In this document: positions 1 to 7,653 of the stretch, one piece after another
Layout: the number at the start of each line of letters is the position of its first letter
Position numbering within the stretch: position 1 is the first letter of the stretch
Assembly (NCBI GenBank): GCA_963934295.1
Contig: CAWVXY010000074.1
Coordinates: forward strand, 1-10,755
Source of the DNA: Seribacter sp963934295
Lineage (GTDB): Bacteria > Verrucomicrobiota > Verrucomicrobiia > Opitutales > Seribacteraceae
Direction: 5' to 3'
Length of the DNA stretch: 10,755 nt
Made by a program: the position numbers and the translations under genes
Notes under the pieces: model-generated
Databases searched by the model: none
The model's input: the letters and a program-made list of their open reading frames with translations, nothing else
Told to the model about the DNA's origin: nothing

Positions 1-269
1 AGCAGGAAGGCTATATGTCCCTCGAGAATCTTGCGGTAAATGATCCGACCAAAAATCAATATCAGTTATGGATTGTGGATCCTGAACGCGATGAACTGCC
101 CGTGGATGGAGGAGTCTTTGATATCACCCAAAAAGATGGTACGCAGATTATCCCCATTCGTAATTCGTTAGCCATTACAAAACCTGTCGCTTTTGTGATC
201 ACACTTGAACAGCCTGGTGGTGTGGTTAAGTCTAAACAGGAAATTGTGGTCGCTTTGGCTAAATCTTAG
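1..269 (+). CDS. Anti-sigma factor, RskA-type C-terminal domain (5' truncated)
   Basis: Seen: an open frame enters from the left edge (first complete codon at 3) and ends at TAG 267-269. The visible residues begin QEGYM and continue through a stretch with YQLWIVDP, PVDGGVF and a C-terminal EQPGGVVKSKQEIVVAL. Known: this pattern matches the extracytoplasmic C-terminal domain of RskA-like anti-sigma factors (anti-sigma-K family). Those are single-pass membrane proteins with a cytoplasmic zinc-finger or helical N-terminus that holds an ECF sigma factor. The ATG at 15 is very unlikely to be the true start, because the frame is open upstream and the GYM residues before it belong to the domain. The N-terminus, the membrane segment and the expected sigma gene lie outside the window. 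A link to the glycan genes downstream is possible but is inference from adjacency only. Confidence 0.8.
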   Translation, partial: QEGYMSLENLAVNDPTKNQYQLWIVDPERDELPVDGGVFDITQKDGTQIIPIRNSLAITKPVAFVITLEQPGGVVKSKQEIVVALAKS

Positions 270-280
270 CATTGTATTTA

Positions 281-298
281 AAGACTCATTCGAGTCTT
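281..298 (+). terminator. Perfect 7-bp hairpin after the anti-sigma gene
   Basis: Seen: AAGACTC (281-287) and GAGTCTT (292-298) form a perfect 7-bp stem with a 4-nt loop, 12 nt after the anti-sigma stop and 12 nt before the next ATG. The stem has only three G-C pairs and what follows (ATCTAGTTATC) is not a true T-tract. It could be a weak terminator separating the anti-sigma gene from the operon, or a structure near the next start codon. Confidence 0.35.
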
Positions 299-309
299 AT
301 CTAGTTATC

Positions 310-1116
310 ATGAAAAGAGTTTACTCAAGCTATTTACTAATTGCCGTATTGGTGACCTGCATGTCTGGATTATTTGCCCACGACCATAAAGTTCATGACC
401 GAAACCCCAAAAGTATTGGAAAAGTTCTGGTATTTGGTGGAACCGGCTGGTATCGGCATCCGGAAACGGCAGCGATCAATGGTTGGCTTTCGCGTTTATC
501 TGATGAACTGAAGATGCAGGTCGATGTGACGGAGAGTGCCAAAGATATCTCAAGTATATTATCTCGTTATCAGGTGCTCATATTGAACAATTCCAATCAG
601 CTCACCAAAATCCTTGATCAAAAACAGAGAAAAATCATCGAAGACTGGTACAACAAGGGAGGGGGAATTGTTGCCCTGCATGCTGCACTGGTTCGTCAAA
701 CTGAGTGGCCATGGCTTAGTAATCTGGGCGGATGCGATTTCGATAGTGATTCGGAATATTTAGAAGCCAAAGTTTTGGTTGATCCTAAGGCCAAAAATCA
801 CCCTACCGTCAAGGGACATGGCATGAATTTTATGTACTCTGCCGACTGGACGAATCATACGGAAAGCGTAACGGGCAAACCCGGTTTTCAGGTGTTGCTA
901 CGTGTGGATGAGTCAACATACGAACCTGTCAGGAAGTTTTTTCAAGATCGAGGCGGCAAAGCAATGGGCAAAGATCATCCAATCGCGTGGACCAATACTC
1001 TTAATGGTAGGTTCTTCTACACTGAATTAGGTCACGATGTGCGATCATTGGAAACCCCATTTGGCAGGCAACATATCATTGAAGCCATTCGCTGGGCGGC
1101 AAAGATCCCTGAATAG
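310..1116 (+). CDS. ThuA-like domain protein, secreted
   Basis: 268 residues from ATG 310. This start is chosen because a signal peptide follows directly (KR, then a hydrophobic stretch, probable cleavage after LFA at residue 23); the frame stays open upstream to 205, but only inside the anti-sigma gene. Seen: KVLVFGGTGWYRHPET (39-53), GGGIVALHAA (117-126) and HPIAWTNTLNGRFFYTELGHD (223-243, the last ending in GHD). These are the hallmark strands and turns of the ThuA-like family, which has a fold related to class I glutamine amidotransferases. Known: ThuA was named from rhizobial trehalose use through 3-keto sugars, and PVC bacteria carry many secreted paralogues of unknown substrate. It is the first gene of the putative operon, with 16 nt to the next start. 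No Shine-Dalgarno sequence is visible. Inference: it acts on a released or oxidised sugar; the exact reaction is unknown. Confidence 0.85.
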   Translation: MKRVYSSYLLIAVLVTCMSGLFAHDHKVHDRNPKSIGKVLVFGGTGWYRHPETAAINGWLSRLSDELKMQVDVTESAKDISSILSRYQVLILNNSNQLTKILDQKQRKIIEDWYNKGGGIVALHAALVRQTEWPWLSNLGGCDFDSDSEYLEAKVLVDPKAKNHPTVKGHGMNFMYSADWTNHTESVTGKPGFQVLLRVDESTYEPVRKFFQDRGGKAMGKDHPIAWTNTLNGRFFYTELGHDVRSLETPFGRQHIIEAIRWAAKIPE

Positions 1117-1132
1117 TTCCCTTCTCTGCTAT

Positions 1133-1999
1133 ATGGAAGCTAAGTTTCTTATCGCAGCATTTTTGTGGTTTTCACCTTTCTGCCTATCGAATCCTTTGAA
1201 GGCTTCATTGAGCGGTGACTTGATAACACCCGTCATGACGGAAGAAAAACCCGCTCCGGGCAAAAGGGTCAGACAAGTCTCTCCCGAGTATCAGGGGACA
1301 GAGGTATACCATACCCTGTACCTTCCAACCGATTGGCAAGAGGGAAAACGCTACCCCGTCTTGGTCGAGTACACCGGTAACAAGTTTCCAGCTTGCGGAT
1401 CAACCGGAGAAGTGAAGGGAGCTAATTTGGGCTACGGCTTAAGCGGAGGAAAAGGATTCATCTGGGTCTCCATGCCCTACATTCAAAAAGGGAGAAAAGA
1501 AAATACTGTGACCTGGTGGGGCGATCGACAAGCCACCATCGACTACTGCAAAGACAACCTACCCCGAATCTGTGCTGAATTCGGAGGTGATCCCGAAAAC
1601 CTTTTTATCTGCGGATTCTCGCGTGGTGCCATCGCTTGCAGTTATATTGGATTAGCAGATGACGAAATTGCCGCTTTGTGGAAAGGAATGATCGCCCACG
1701 ATCATTTCGACGGTCAGAGAAAATGGGGCTACCCCCAAAGTGATCGTGCCTCCGCCCTCGAGCGACTTGCACATCTCAAGGGTCGATCCGTCCTGGTATG
1801 CGGAAACGCCAATGACTACCTGAAGAAGCATCCCGAACTTGGAAACTTTACTTTTTTACCCGTCCCCGTGAGCGAAATCTTCGATATTCCTGAAGGTCCA
1901 GTCATCCACCGTCACACTGACCTCTGGGCCCACCGAGAAAGCCCAACCCGTCAAAGAGCTCGCGTCTGGTTAAACAAACATATCTCAACGAAAAAATAA
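1133..1999 (+). CDS. Secreted alpha/beta hydrolase (esterase-like)
   Basis: 288 residues from ATG 1133, where an export signal begins (hydrophobic to about residue 19). The frame is open upstream to 1037, but that part overlaps the ThuA gene and lacks signal character. Seen: a beta-strand PVLVEYTG (75-82), a G-x-S-x-G nucleophile elbow GFSRGA with Ser163 (codon 1619-1621), a candidate acid Asp228 after LVCGNAN, and a C-terminal His261 in HRHTDLWAHRES. Order and spacing fit a Ser-Asp-His alpha/beta hydrolase of the esterase or dienelactone-hydrolase-like kind. Cys residues at 88, 139, 147 and 160 could matter in an exported protein. Neighbours: 16 nt after ThuA and 63 nt before the first sulfatase. 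Inference: it may remove an acetyl or other ester from the glycan that the sulfatases and sialidase attack. A peptidase or another hydrolase with the same fold cannot be excluded. Confidence 0.75.
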   Translation: MEAKFLIAAFLWFSPFCLSNPLKASLSGDLITPVMTEEKPAPGKRVRQVSPEYQGTEVYHTLYLPTDWQEGKRYPVLVEYTGNKFPACGSTGEVKGANLGYGLSGGKGFIWVSMPYIQKGRKENTVTWWGDRQATIDYCKDNLPRICAEFGGDPENLFICGFSRGAIACSYIGLADDEIAALWKGMIAHDHFDGQRKWGYPQSDRASALERLAHLKGRSVLVCGNANDYLKKHPELGNFTFLPVPVSEIFDIPEGPVIHRHTDLWAHRESPTRQRARVWLNKHISTKK

Positions 2000-2033
2000 T
2001 CCTAAGGCATAAGAATCCCTTTGCTATCATTAC

Positions 2034-2059
2034 AAAATATCTTTGAACATAGATATTTT
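2034..2059 (+). promoter_or_regulatory. 9-bp AT-rich hairpin just before the first sulfatase start
   Basis: Seen: AAAATATCT (2034-2042) and AGATATTTT (2051-2059) are perfect reverse complements around an 8-nt loop TTGAACAT. The hairpin ends 3 nt before ATG 2063, inside the longest gap (63 nt) of the left half of the operon. No Shine-Dalgarno sequence is present. It could tune translation initiation, be a processing or stabilising element between cistrons, or be a palindromic protein-binding site. The stem has only two G-C pairs. Confidence 0.4.
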
Positions 2060-2062
2060 ATA

Positions 2063-3436
2063 ATGAAATATTCCAAAAAACTGCTTTATCTTATCTGTAT
2101 TTATGTTCACGCCCTAGTTTTCGCCAAAGAAAACCAACCCAATATCATTTTAATTATGGCTGATGACATGGGATACGAAGCTCTATCTTCGAACGGTAGC
2201 GAATCCTGCAAGTCACCCAACTTAGACAAACTTGCCGCAGAAGGTGTGCGCTTTACTAATTGTTTTTCCAACCCCATCTGCACGCCCTCCCGAACCAAAA
2301 TCATGACCGGCCAATACAATGTCCGAAACTATGTGAAGTTTGGGATGCTGGACCGTGGACAGACCACCTTCGCTCACCAACTTAAGGCAGCTGGTTACAA
2401 GACAGCTATCGCTGGCAAGTGGCAATTGGGAAATCAACCGGATTCGCCCCAGCATTTCGGCTTCGAAGAATCCTGCCTCTGGCAACATACACGGGGTGGA
2501 CGTTCCAATGAAAACGGAAAAAGAATCGACCGTCGCTTCGTCAACCCGATGCTTGAATTCAACGGAAAAGAAAGGGATTTCACATCAGGGGAATACGGTC
2601 CACAGGTCTGTACAGATTTCGTTTGTGACTTTATCGACGAAAATAAAAAAAGACCATTCCTTGTCTACTATCCGATGATTCTTACCCATTGTCCTTTTGA
2701 TCCCACACCCGACTCCACCGATTGGGATCCGAAGAGACTTGGTTCGACAACCTACAAGGGGGACAAAAATGATCCACAACGTCACTTCATCGACATGGTA
2801 AATTTCGCCGATAAAATGGTTGGGCAAATCATCAAGCAGCTCGAAAAATCAGGGGTTCGAGAAAACACCATCCTCATCTTCACAGGAGATAATGGAACCG
2901 ATAAACCCATCGTAACACCATGGAAAGGCACGGAAGTCGTGGGCGGTAAAGGATCCATGAGTGACACCGGCACCCGCGTTCCCTTAATTGTTAACTGGCC
3001 GGCTGGTATTAAAAAGCCCGGTCGGATAACAGATGAACTTGTTGAGTTCACAGACATGATGCCCACCCTTTGTGAAATCTCCGGGGCAGACCTGCCAAAA
3101 AATCACCCTGCAGATGGTTCCAGCATCGTTTCCGTCCTTACAAATAAGAAAGATATTCGAAAAAAAGATTGGATCTACATTTGGTATCGAAATCAGGTCA
3201 TGATCCGTAATAAAAAGTATTCCCTTTTGGCCAAGCAGGATGGAAGTGGTGCCACGCTAACCCGTTACAAGGGACAGTTTAACGGGAAAGAATTGGCGGA
3301 TCAAAAAATGAATAAAGCTGAACGCAGAATCAAAGAGGAGTTTGAAGATATTCTGGCTCAAATGGCCAAAACCCGTCTATCCTCTGCTAGTGCTGAAGGT
3401 AAAGCTATGGGACTGAAAAACAAATCTAACCGATAA
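2063..3436 (+). CDS. Arylsulfatase-like sulfatase 1 (S1 family, Cys type)
   Basis: 457 residues from ATG 2063, chosen because a signal peptide follows (KYSKK, then a hydrophobic run to about residue 21); a TTG at 2021 in the same frame would add 14 residues and spoil the signal. Seen: NIILIMADDMG with metal ligands Asp34/Asp35; CTPSR with Cys73 as formylglycine precursor and Arg77; GKWQLG (118-123) with Lys119; His209 in LTHCPFD; GDNG with Asp276/Asn277; and GGKG with Lys296. Known: these match the active-site set of alkaline-phosphatase-superfamily sulfatases, which hydrolyse sulfate esters after conversion of Cys to formylglycine. Odd: the usual His of GKWHLG is Gln121. The last 40 residues are charged and low in complexity. 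Substrate unknown. It is followed after 18 nt by sulfatase 2. A maturation enzyme is not in the window. Confidence 0.9.
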   Translation: MKYSKKLLYLICIYVHALVFAKENQPNIILIMADDMGYEALSSNGSESCKSPNLDKLAAEGVRFTNCFSNPICTPSRTKIMTGQYNVRNYVKFGMLDRGQTTFAHQLKAAGYKTAIAGKWQLGNQPDSPQHFGFEESCLWQHTRGGRSNENGKRIDRRFVNPMLEFNGKERDFTSGEYGPQVCTDFVCDFIDENKKRPFLVYYPMILTHCPFDPTPDSTDWDPKRLGSTTYKGDKNDPQRHFIDMVNFADKMVGQIIKQLEKSGVRENTILIFTGDNGTDKPIVTPWKGTEVVGGKGSMSDTGTRVPLIVNWPAGIKKPGRITDELVEFTDMMPTLCEISGADLPKNHPADGSSIVSVLTNKKDIRKKDWIYIWYRNQVMIRNKKYSLLAKQDGSGATLTRYKGQFNGKELADQKMNKAERRIKEEFEDILAQMAKTRLSSASAEGKAMGLKNKSNR

Positions 3437-3454
3437 GTCTCACCATTAAATCCA

Positions 3455-4966
3455 ATGAGATTACTTTCATTTTTCCTCTCTCTATCCTTTGCGACATCTC
3501 TAGCCAACTCAAAACCTAACCGGACAAGGCCCAACTTCATTCTCGTCATGGTCGACGACATGGGCTATTCCGATATCGGTTGTTACGGCGGGGAGGTCAA
3601 GACCCCCAATCTCGACCAATTGGCTAAAAACGGTTTGCGGTTCACGCAGTTCTACAACACCGCCAAATGCCACACCACCCGGGCCGAACTTCTCACCGGC
3701 AACTACGCGTACTCGATTGGGGATAACAATATGGAACACGGGGCTACTTTTGGAGAAGTGCTCCGACCGGTTGGTTATCGTACCCTGATCTCAGGAAAGT
3801 GGCACCAAGTACCTCTCCCTACAACCAGAGGTTTTGACCGCTACTACGGATTGGCCGATGGATGCAGTAACTTCTTTAATCCCGGCATCAACGCTCGTCC
3901 AGGGGAGGGCCTTCCGGGAAGAAAACGAAAATCCTTACGTCGTTGGGCCATCGAAGACAAGGTGATCATGGGCTACACCAGCCCGGACAAGAAATTCTAC
4001 CACACAGATGCCTTTACTGATTACGCCATCGACCGCCTCGACGAGTACAAGGACGAAGATAACCCCTTTGTTCTCTACTTACCCTACACCGCACCCCACT
4101 ACCCTCTTCATGCTTGGCCTGAGGACATAGCCAAGTATCGGGGTAAATACAAAATCGGTTGGGATAAGATTCGTGAGCAACGTTTCAAACGGATGAATGA
4201 GATGGGAATCATCGGTCCGAACCACAAGCTGACACCTAGGGCTTCTAAAGCATGGGATGACTTAACCGAAGCACAAAAGGATACCGAGGATCTCAAGATG
4301 GCGGTCTACGCCGCCATGATCGACCGTGTCGACCAGAACCTCGGCCGTCTTTTCGCCAAGGTCAAGGAACTGGGCGAGTGGGACAATACCCTGATCATGT
4401 TCCTAACCGATAATGGTGCCTGCTCCGAGCAACCCAACACCACCCCGGATATTCCTCCCGGACCAGTCGAGAGCTATCGTACCGTTTCGGTTGGCTGGGC
4501 CAACGCCAGCAATACTCCCTACCGTAAATTCAAGTCAACTGACTACGAAGGAGGCATCCGTACACCCTTCATTGCTCACTGGCCGGGCGTAATCAAACCG
4601 GGCATGACCAATCAGGTCGGCCACATCATTGATATATCTGCGACCTTTCGGGACATCACCGGAGCGAAGTATCCCAAGCAAATCCAAGATAAAAAGACCA
4701 AACCTCCCGTCGGTAAGTCCCTGCTTCCAATCTTTAAAGGTGATGAAAGGAAACCCCACAAGGAAATCTTCTGGCGATTCAACCGGGCGAATGCTGTTCG
4801 TCAGGGTGATTTGAAAGTTGTTCGTGCTGGAAAAGTATGGGAACTTTATAACCTGCGGGCTGATCCTACTGAAGTAAATAACTTGGCAGAACAGATGCCG
4901 GAGAAAACGGCTGAACTTTCTAAAATGTGGGAAGACTGGAACGAAGAGTGTAAAAAAAGACCCTAA
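3455..4966 (+). CDS. Arylsulfatase-like sulfatase 2 (variant CHTTR motif)
   Basis: 503 residues from ATG 3455. The start is supported by an immediate signal peptide (hydrophobic residues 2-17, then LANS). Seen: NFILVMVDDMG with Asp34/Asp35; CHTTR (72-76) at the formylglycine position, codon 3668-3670; GKWH with Lys115 and His117; RGFDRYYG (125-132); His215 in TAPHYPLHA; TDNG with Asp319/Asn320; and RKFKSTDYEGGIRTPF with Lys360. The full-length S1 sulfatase domain extends to a C-terminal ELYNLRADPTEVNNLA block (463-478) typical of the family. Odd: the third position of the maturation motif is Thr rather than Pro, unlike the three other sulfatases here, and LG after GKWH is replaced by QV. Known: Thr at this position is tolerated in some S1 subfamilies, so the enzyme is probably still active. 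It sits 18 nt after sulfatase 1 and 24 nt before the sialidase. Substrate unknown. Confidence 0.9.
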   Translation: MRLLSFFLSLSFATSLANSKPNRTRPNFILVMVDDMGYSDIGCYGGEVKTPNLDQLAKNGLRFTQFYNTAKCHTTRAELLTGNYAYSIGDNNMEHGATFGEVLRPVGYRTLISGKWHQVPLPTTRGFDRYYGLADGCSNFFNPGINARPGEGLPGRKRKSLRRWAIEDKVIMGYTSPDKKFYHTDAFTDYAIDRLDEYKDEDNPFVLYLPYTAPHYPLHAWPEDIAKYRGKYKIGWDKIREQRFKRMNEMGIIGPNHKLTPRASKAWDDLTEAQKDTEDLKMAVYAAMIDRVDQNLGRLFAKVKELGEWDNTLIMFLTDNGACSEQPNTTPDIPPGPVESYRTVSVGWANASNTPYRKFKSTDYEGGIRTPFIAHWPGVIKPGMTNQVGHIIDISATFRDITGAKYPKQIQDKKTKPPVGKSLLPIFKGDERKPHKEIFWRFNRANAVRQGDLKVVRAGKVWELYNLRADPTEVNNLAEQMPEKTAELSKMWEDWNEECKKRP

Positions 4967-4990
4967 CACAACCCAACCTCCTTTCGCTCT

Positions 4991-6166
4991 ATGTCCTACA
5001 ACCTGCTCCTAAGGAAACTATCATGGATCATAGCTTGCTTTATTTTCCTACACCCGGTAATTGCCGAAGAATCTTTTGAATTTCCAATGATTTCGGAGGT
5101 TCTACGGAAGGTCCTTTTTCCTCAGGGAGACGGTGGATCCAAGTATTTCCGGATTCCTGCTATCATCACGGCAAAGAATGGTAATTTACTCGCAGTGATC
5201 GATGCCCGCCGAAATACCACCCGGGATCTTCAGCATACCCGCAACATCGACATCGCGTTCAAGCGAAGTTCAGATGATGGCCAAACTTGGTCTGATATTG
5301 ATTTCATCACAAATTTCCCGGATGGAGAGGTTGGATCCGACGCTTCCTTGGTTGTGGAACGCAAAACAGGAAAAATTCTTTGCTTCTACAACTACCTCGA
5401 CCACGACACAAAATTCAACAAGTCCAGGCCATCTAAGACGGCGGTTAACTATCGCTATTTCCTCCAGACAAGTGACGATCATGGGGAGACCTGGTCGCAA
5501 CCAAGAGACATTCGGGATGAGATATTACAAGATCATCTGACCCGACGTGATTTTGTTTTTGTAACCTCAGGCAGAGGAATGCAAACCAAGTCCGGATTGA
5601 TCATTCATACACTGGTTCATGTGGGAAAAGCGGGTTATTTATTTGGGAGTTCTGATCAGGGTAAGACTTGGGGAGCCTTGAAAAAAGCGTCACCATTCTC
5701 ACCTGCCAACGAATCCAAATTTATAGAACTAAGTGACGGTACCTGGATGATCAATGCCCGAGTCAACGGTTCGGGATATCGATATGTTCATCGCTCGACC
5801 GACCAGGGGAAATCCTGGATAAGCAAAAAGGAAACCAACCTGCCTGACCCGGGTTGTAATGCCGAACTCTTGGTCTATACATCCAAAAAAGACGGGTACG
5901 CGAAAGACCGTCTTTTATTCGTCAATTCTCACAGCAAAAAAGGTCGGAAGAACCTTGTACTCAGTATCAGTTATGACAATGGAAATACATGGGCCTTTAA
6001 AAAATGCATTGAAAAAGGAGCGGCAGGCTATTCAGCCATCACTGCCTGTAAAAATGGAGATATTGGAATTTTCTTTGAGAATGGAACCAAAATGACTTTT
6101 GTTCGTGTCTCGCTCAAAGACCTGACAGATGACACTGATAAACTTACCCAGCCTTATAAAATATGA
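4991..6166 (+). CDS. Exo-alpha-sialidase, GH33-like, five Asp boxes
   Basis: 391 residues from ATG 4991, with a signal peptide to about residue 25 (VIA, then EES). Seen: the YFRIPA motif with Arg54; five Asp boxes of the form S-x-D-x-G-x-[TS]-W at 93-100, 161-168, 220-227, 269-276 and 327-334; Asp79; NES with Glu241; NAR with Arg257; Arg319 before the last Asp box; and AGYSAI with Tyr347. Known: sialidases are six-bladed propellers using an Arg triad, an Asp acid/base and a Tyr/Glu nucleophile pair. Order and spacing here match that set (Arg54/Arg257/Arg319, Asp79, Glu241, Tyr347), so the protein should be competent to release terminal sialic acid or a related nonulosonic acid. The last codons overlap the next gene by 4 nt (ATGA), which suggests translational coupling to sulfatase 3. 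No lectin or carbohydrate-binding domain is attached. Some Asp-box enzymes act on other sugars, so the exact substrate is not certain. Confidence 0.88.
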   Translation: MSYNLLLRKLSWIIACFIFLHPVIAEESFEFPMISEVLRKVLFPQGDGGSKYFRIPAIITAKNGNLLAVIDARRNTTRDLQHTRNIDIAFKRSSDDGQTWSDIDFITNFPDGEVGSDASLVVERKTGKILCFYNYLDHDTKFNKSRPSKTAVNYRYFLQTSDDHGETWSQPRDIRDEILQDHLTRRDFVFVTSGRGMQTKSGLIIHTLVHVGKAGYLFGSSDQGKTWGALKKASPFSPANESKFIELSDGTWMINARVNGSGYRYVHRSTDQGKSWISKKETNLPDPGCNAELLVYTSKKDGYAKDRLLFVNSHSKKGRKNLVLSISYDNGNTWAFKKCIEKGAAGYSAITACKNGDIGIFFENGTKMTFVRVSLKDLTDDTDKLTQPYKI

Positions 6167-7653
6167 TGATCAGATTGCTTACTCTTCCCCTTCTTTTGCT
6201 TAATCACTCCAACTTCGCCGGTACCCGGCCAAATATTGTGATCCTCTATGCTGATGATATGGGAGTCGCGGATGTTTCCTACGGCGATCCGGAGGCAAAG
6301 ATCCAAACACCCCATCTCGACCGATTGGCATCGCAGGGTATGACGTTCACCGATGGGCATAGTTCATCAGGCATTTGCACACCGAGCCGCTTTGCCCTCC
6401 TTACCGGGCAGCACCACTGGCGTCGATTTCACGGAATAGTTGGAGCCTTTGGCGGTACCGTCTTTAAACCCGATGATTATACTATCGCCAAAATGTTCAA
6501 AAATAAAGGCTATCACACCGGATGTTTTGGCAAGTGGCACCTCGGGTGGGACTTTGATGCCATTCGTAAACGGGGAGCCAAGAAAGGAGATCCCCGTGCC
6601 CAGTCCTATGATTGGACAAAACGATTTCCGGACGGACCTCTTGATCAGGGCTTTGATTATTACTTTGGGGACGGGACCATCAATTTCCCTCCCTACTGCT
6701 GGATCGAAGGCGACCGCTTTGTAACTACCCCCACTAAGCCAGTAATTAGATCTAAACCACTTGCCGGGGCAGGAAGCTTCCGACCAGGTCCGATGGCTGA
6801 GAGTTGGAACCCTTATGATATTCTCCCCACTATCACACAAAAGACTGTAGAATGGATTTCGAAGCAGAAAAAGGATCAACCCTTCTTCGCTTACCTCGCC
6901 TTCAATTCGCCCCACTATCCAATCGTCCCAAACAAGCCTTATCACGGGAAATCGAAAGCCGGTTACTACGGGGACTTCGTCATCGAGACCGATGCCATGG
7001 TGGGCAAGGTGGTTAACGCCTTGAAAAAACACGGCTTTGCCGAAAACACGCTGGTCGTCTTCTCCGCCGACAATGGACCCGAGACTCATGCTTTCGAAAG
7101 ACTGGAAACTTTCAAACAATGGAGCTCGGGCAAGTATCGTGGCGTCAAGCGCGATGTCTACGAGGGAGGACACCGCGTTCCCTTCATTGTCAAATGGCCA
7201 GGAAAAATCAAGCAAGGCTCGGTTTCCGAGGAAGTGGTGAGTCAGGTCGATCTGGCGTCGACCTTTGCCAAGATCATTGGACACCCCCTCCGCAAAAACC
7301 AAGCCATCGACAGCTACGATCTGATGCCCGTCCTCAAGGGTGAGAAGTACGACAAGCCCCTCCGCGTGGCCACCGTCCAGAACACCTCCCCGAAAAAATT
7401 CGCCCTCCGGCAAGGGGATTGGGTCTATATCAATGCCCCGACGGGAGCAGCCAAGAAGGAAAGTCCCGCCTACTTGGAGCATTTCGGCCTCAAGGCATAC
7501 GGGAAAGGTCATGAAGGCCTGTTGTTCAACCTGAAGGAAGACCCGCGCCAGTCCGACAACCTCTACGCCAAGTATCCCGAGCGGGTCAAAAAAATGGGCG
7601 AGCTTCTCCAGAGCTACCTCGATGGTCGCCCCTGCGCCCCGAACAAAAAATGA
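6163..7653 (+). CDS. Arylsulfatase-like sulfatase 3 (S1 family, Cys type)
   Basis: 496 residues from ATG 6163, which overlaps the sialidase stop as ATGA; a second ATG follows at 6166, and a signal peptide spans about residues 3-19. Seen: NIVILYADDMG with Asp31/Asp32; CTPSR with Cys72 (codon 6376-6378) and Arg76; GKWHLG with Lys124/His126; His251 in NSPHYP; SADNGPE with Asp303/Asn304; and GVKRDVYEGGHRVPF with Lys329. The complete set predicts an active sulfate-ester hydrolase after formylglycine formation. The segment HHWRRFHGIVGAFGG (84-98) after the motif marks a different subfamily from sulfatases 1 and 2. The C-terminal block LLFNLKEDPRQSDNLYAKYPE (453-473) is typical. The gene ends in A6-TGA, and the -1 frame continues with a lysine-rich stretch (see the entry at 7645). 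GC rises in the 3' half. Substrate unknown. Confidence 0.9.
   Translation: MMIRLLTLPLLLLNHSNFAGTRPNIVILYADDMGVADVSYGDPEAKIQTPHLDRLASQGMTFTDGHSSSGICTPSRFALLTGQHHWRRFHGIVGAFGGTVFKPDDYTIAKMFKNKGYHTGCFGKWHLGWDFDAIRKRGAKKGDPRAQSYDWTKRFPDGPLDQGFDYYFGDGTINFPPYCWIEGDRFVTTPTKPVIRSKPLAGAGSFRPGPMAESWNPYDILPTITQKTVEWISKQKKDQPFFAYLAFNSPHYPIVPNKPYHGKSKAGYYGDFVIETDAMVGKVVNALKKHGFAENTLVVFSADNGPETHAFERLETFKQWSSGKYRGVKRDVYEGGHRVPFIVKWPGKIKQGSVSEEVVSQVDLASTFAKIIGHPLRKNQAIDSYDLMPVLKGEKYDKPLRVATVQNTSPKKFALRQGDWVYINAPTGAAKKESPAYLEHFGLKAYGKGHEGLLFNLKEDPRQSDNLYAKYPERVKKMGELLQSYLDGRPCAPNKK

Noticed and set aside
205..309. Upstream extension of the ThuA-like gene
   Set aside because: These 35 codons overlap the end of the anti-sigma gene in another frame and would displace the signal peptide, which begins exactly at ATG 310.
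1037..1132. Upstream extension of the alpha/beta hydrolase
   Set aside because: It overlaps the ThuA-like gene and lacks signal-peptide character; ATG 1133 is followed by a good export signal.
2059..2064. TATAAT overlapping the sulfatase 1 start codon
   Set aside because: It would start transcription inside the gene and no -35 lies at suitable spacing; it is a by-product of the AT-rich hairpin and the ATG.
4535..4969. A 144-codon open frame on the minus strand opposite the end of sulfatase 2
   Set aside because: It lies wholly inside a well-supported sulfatase and has no recognisable motif or promoter.
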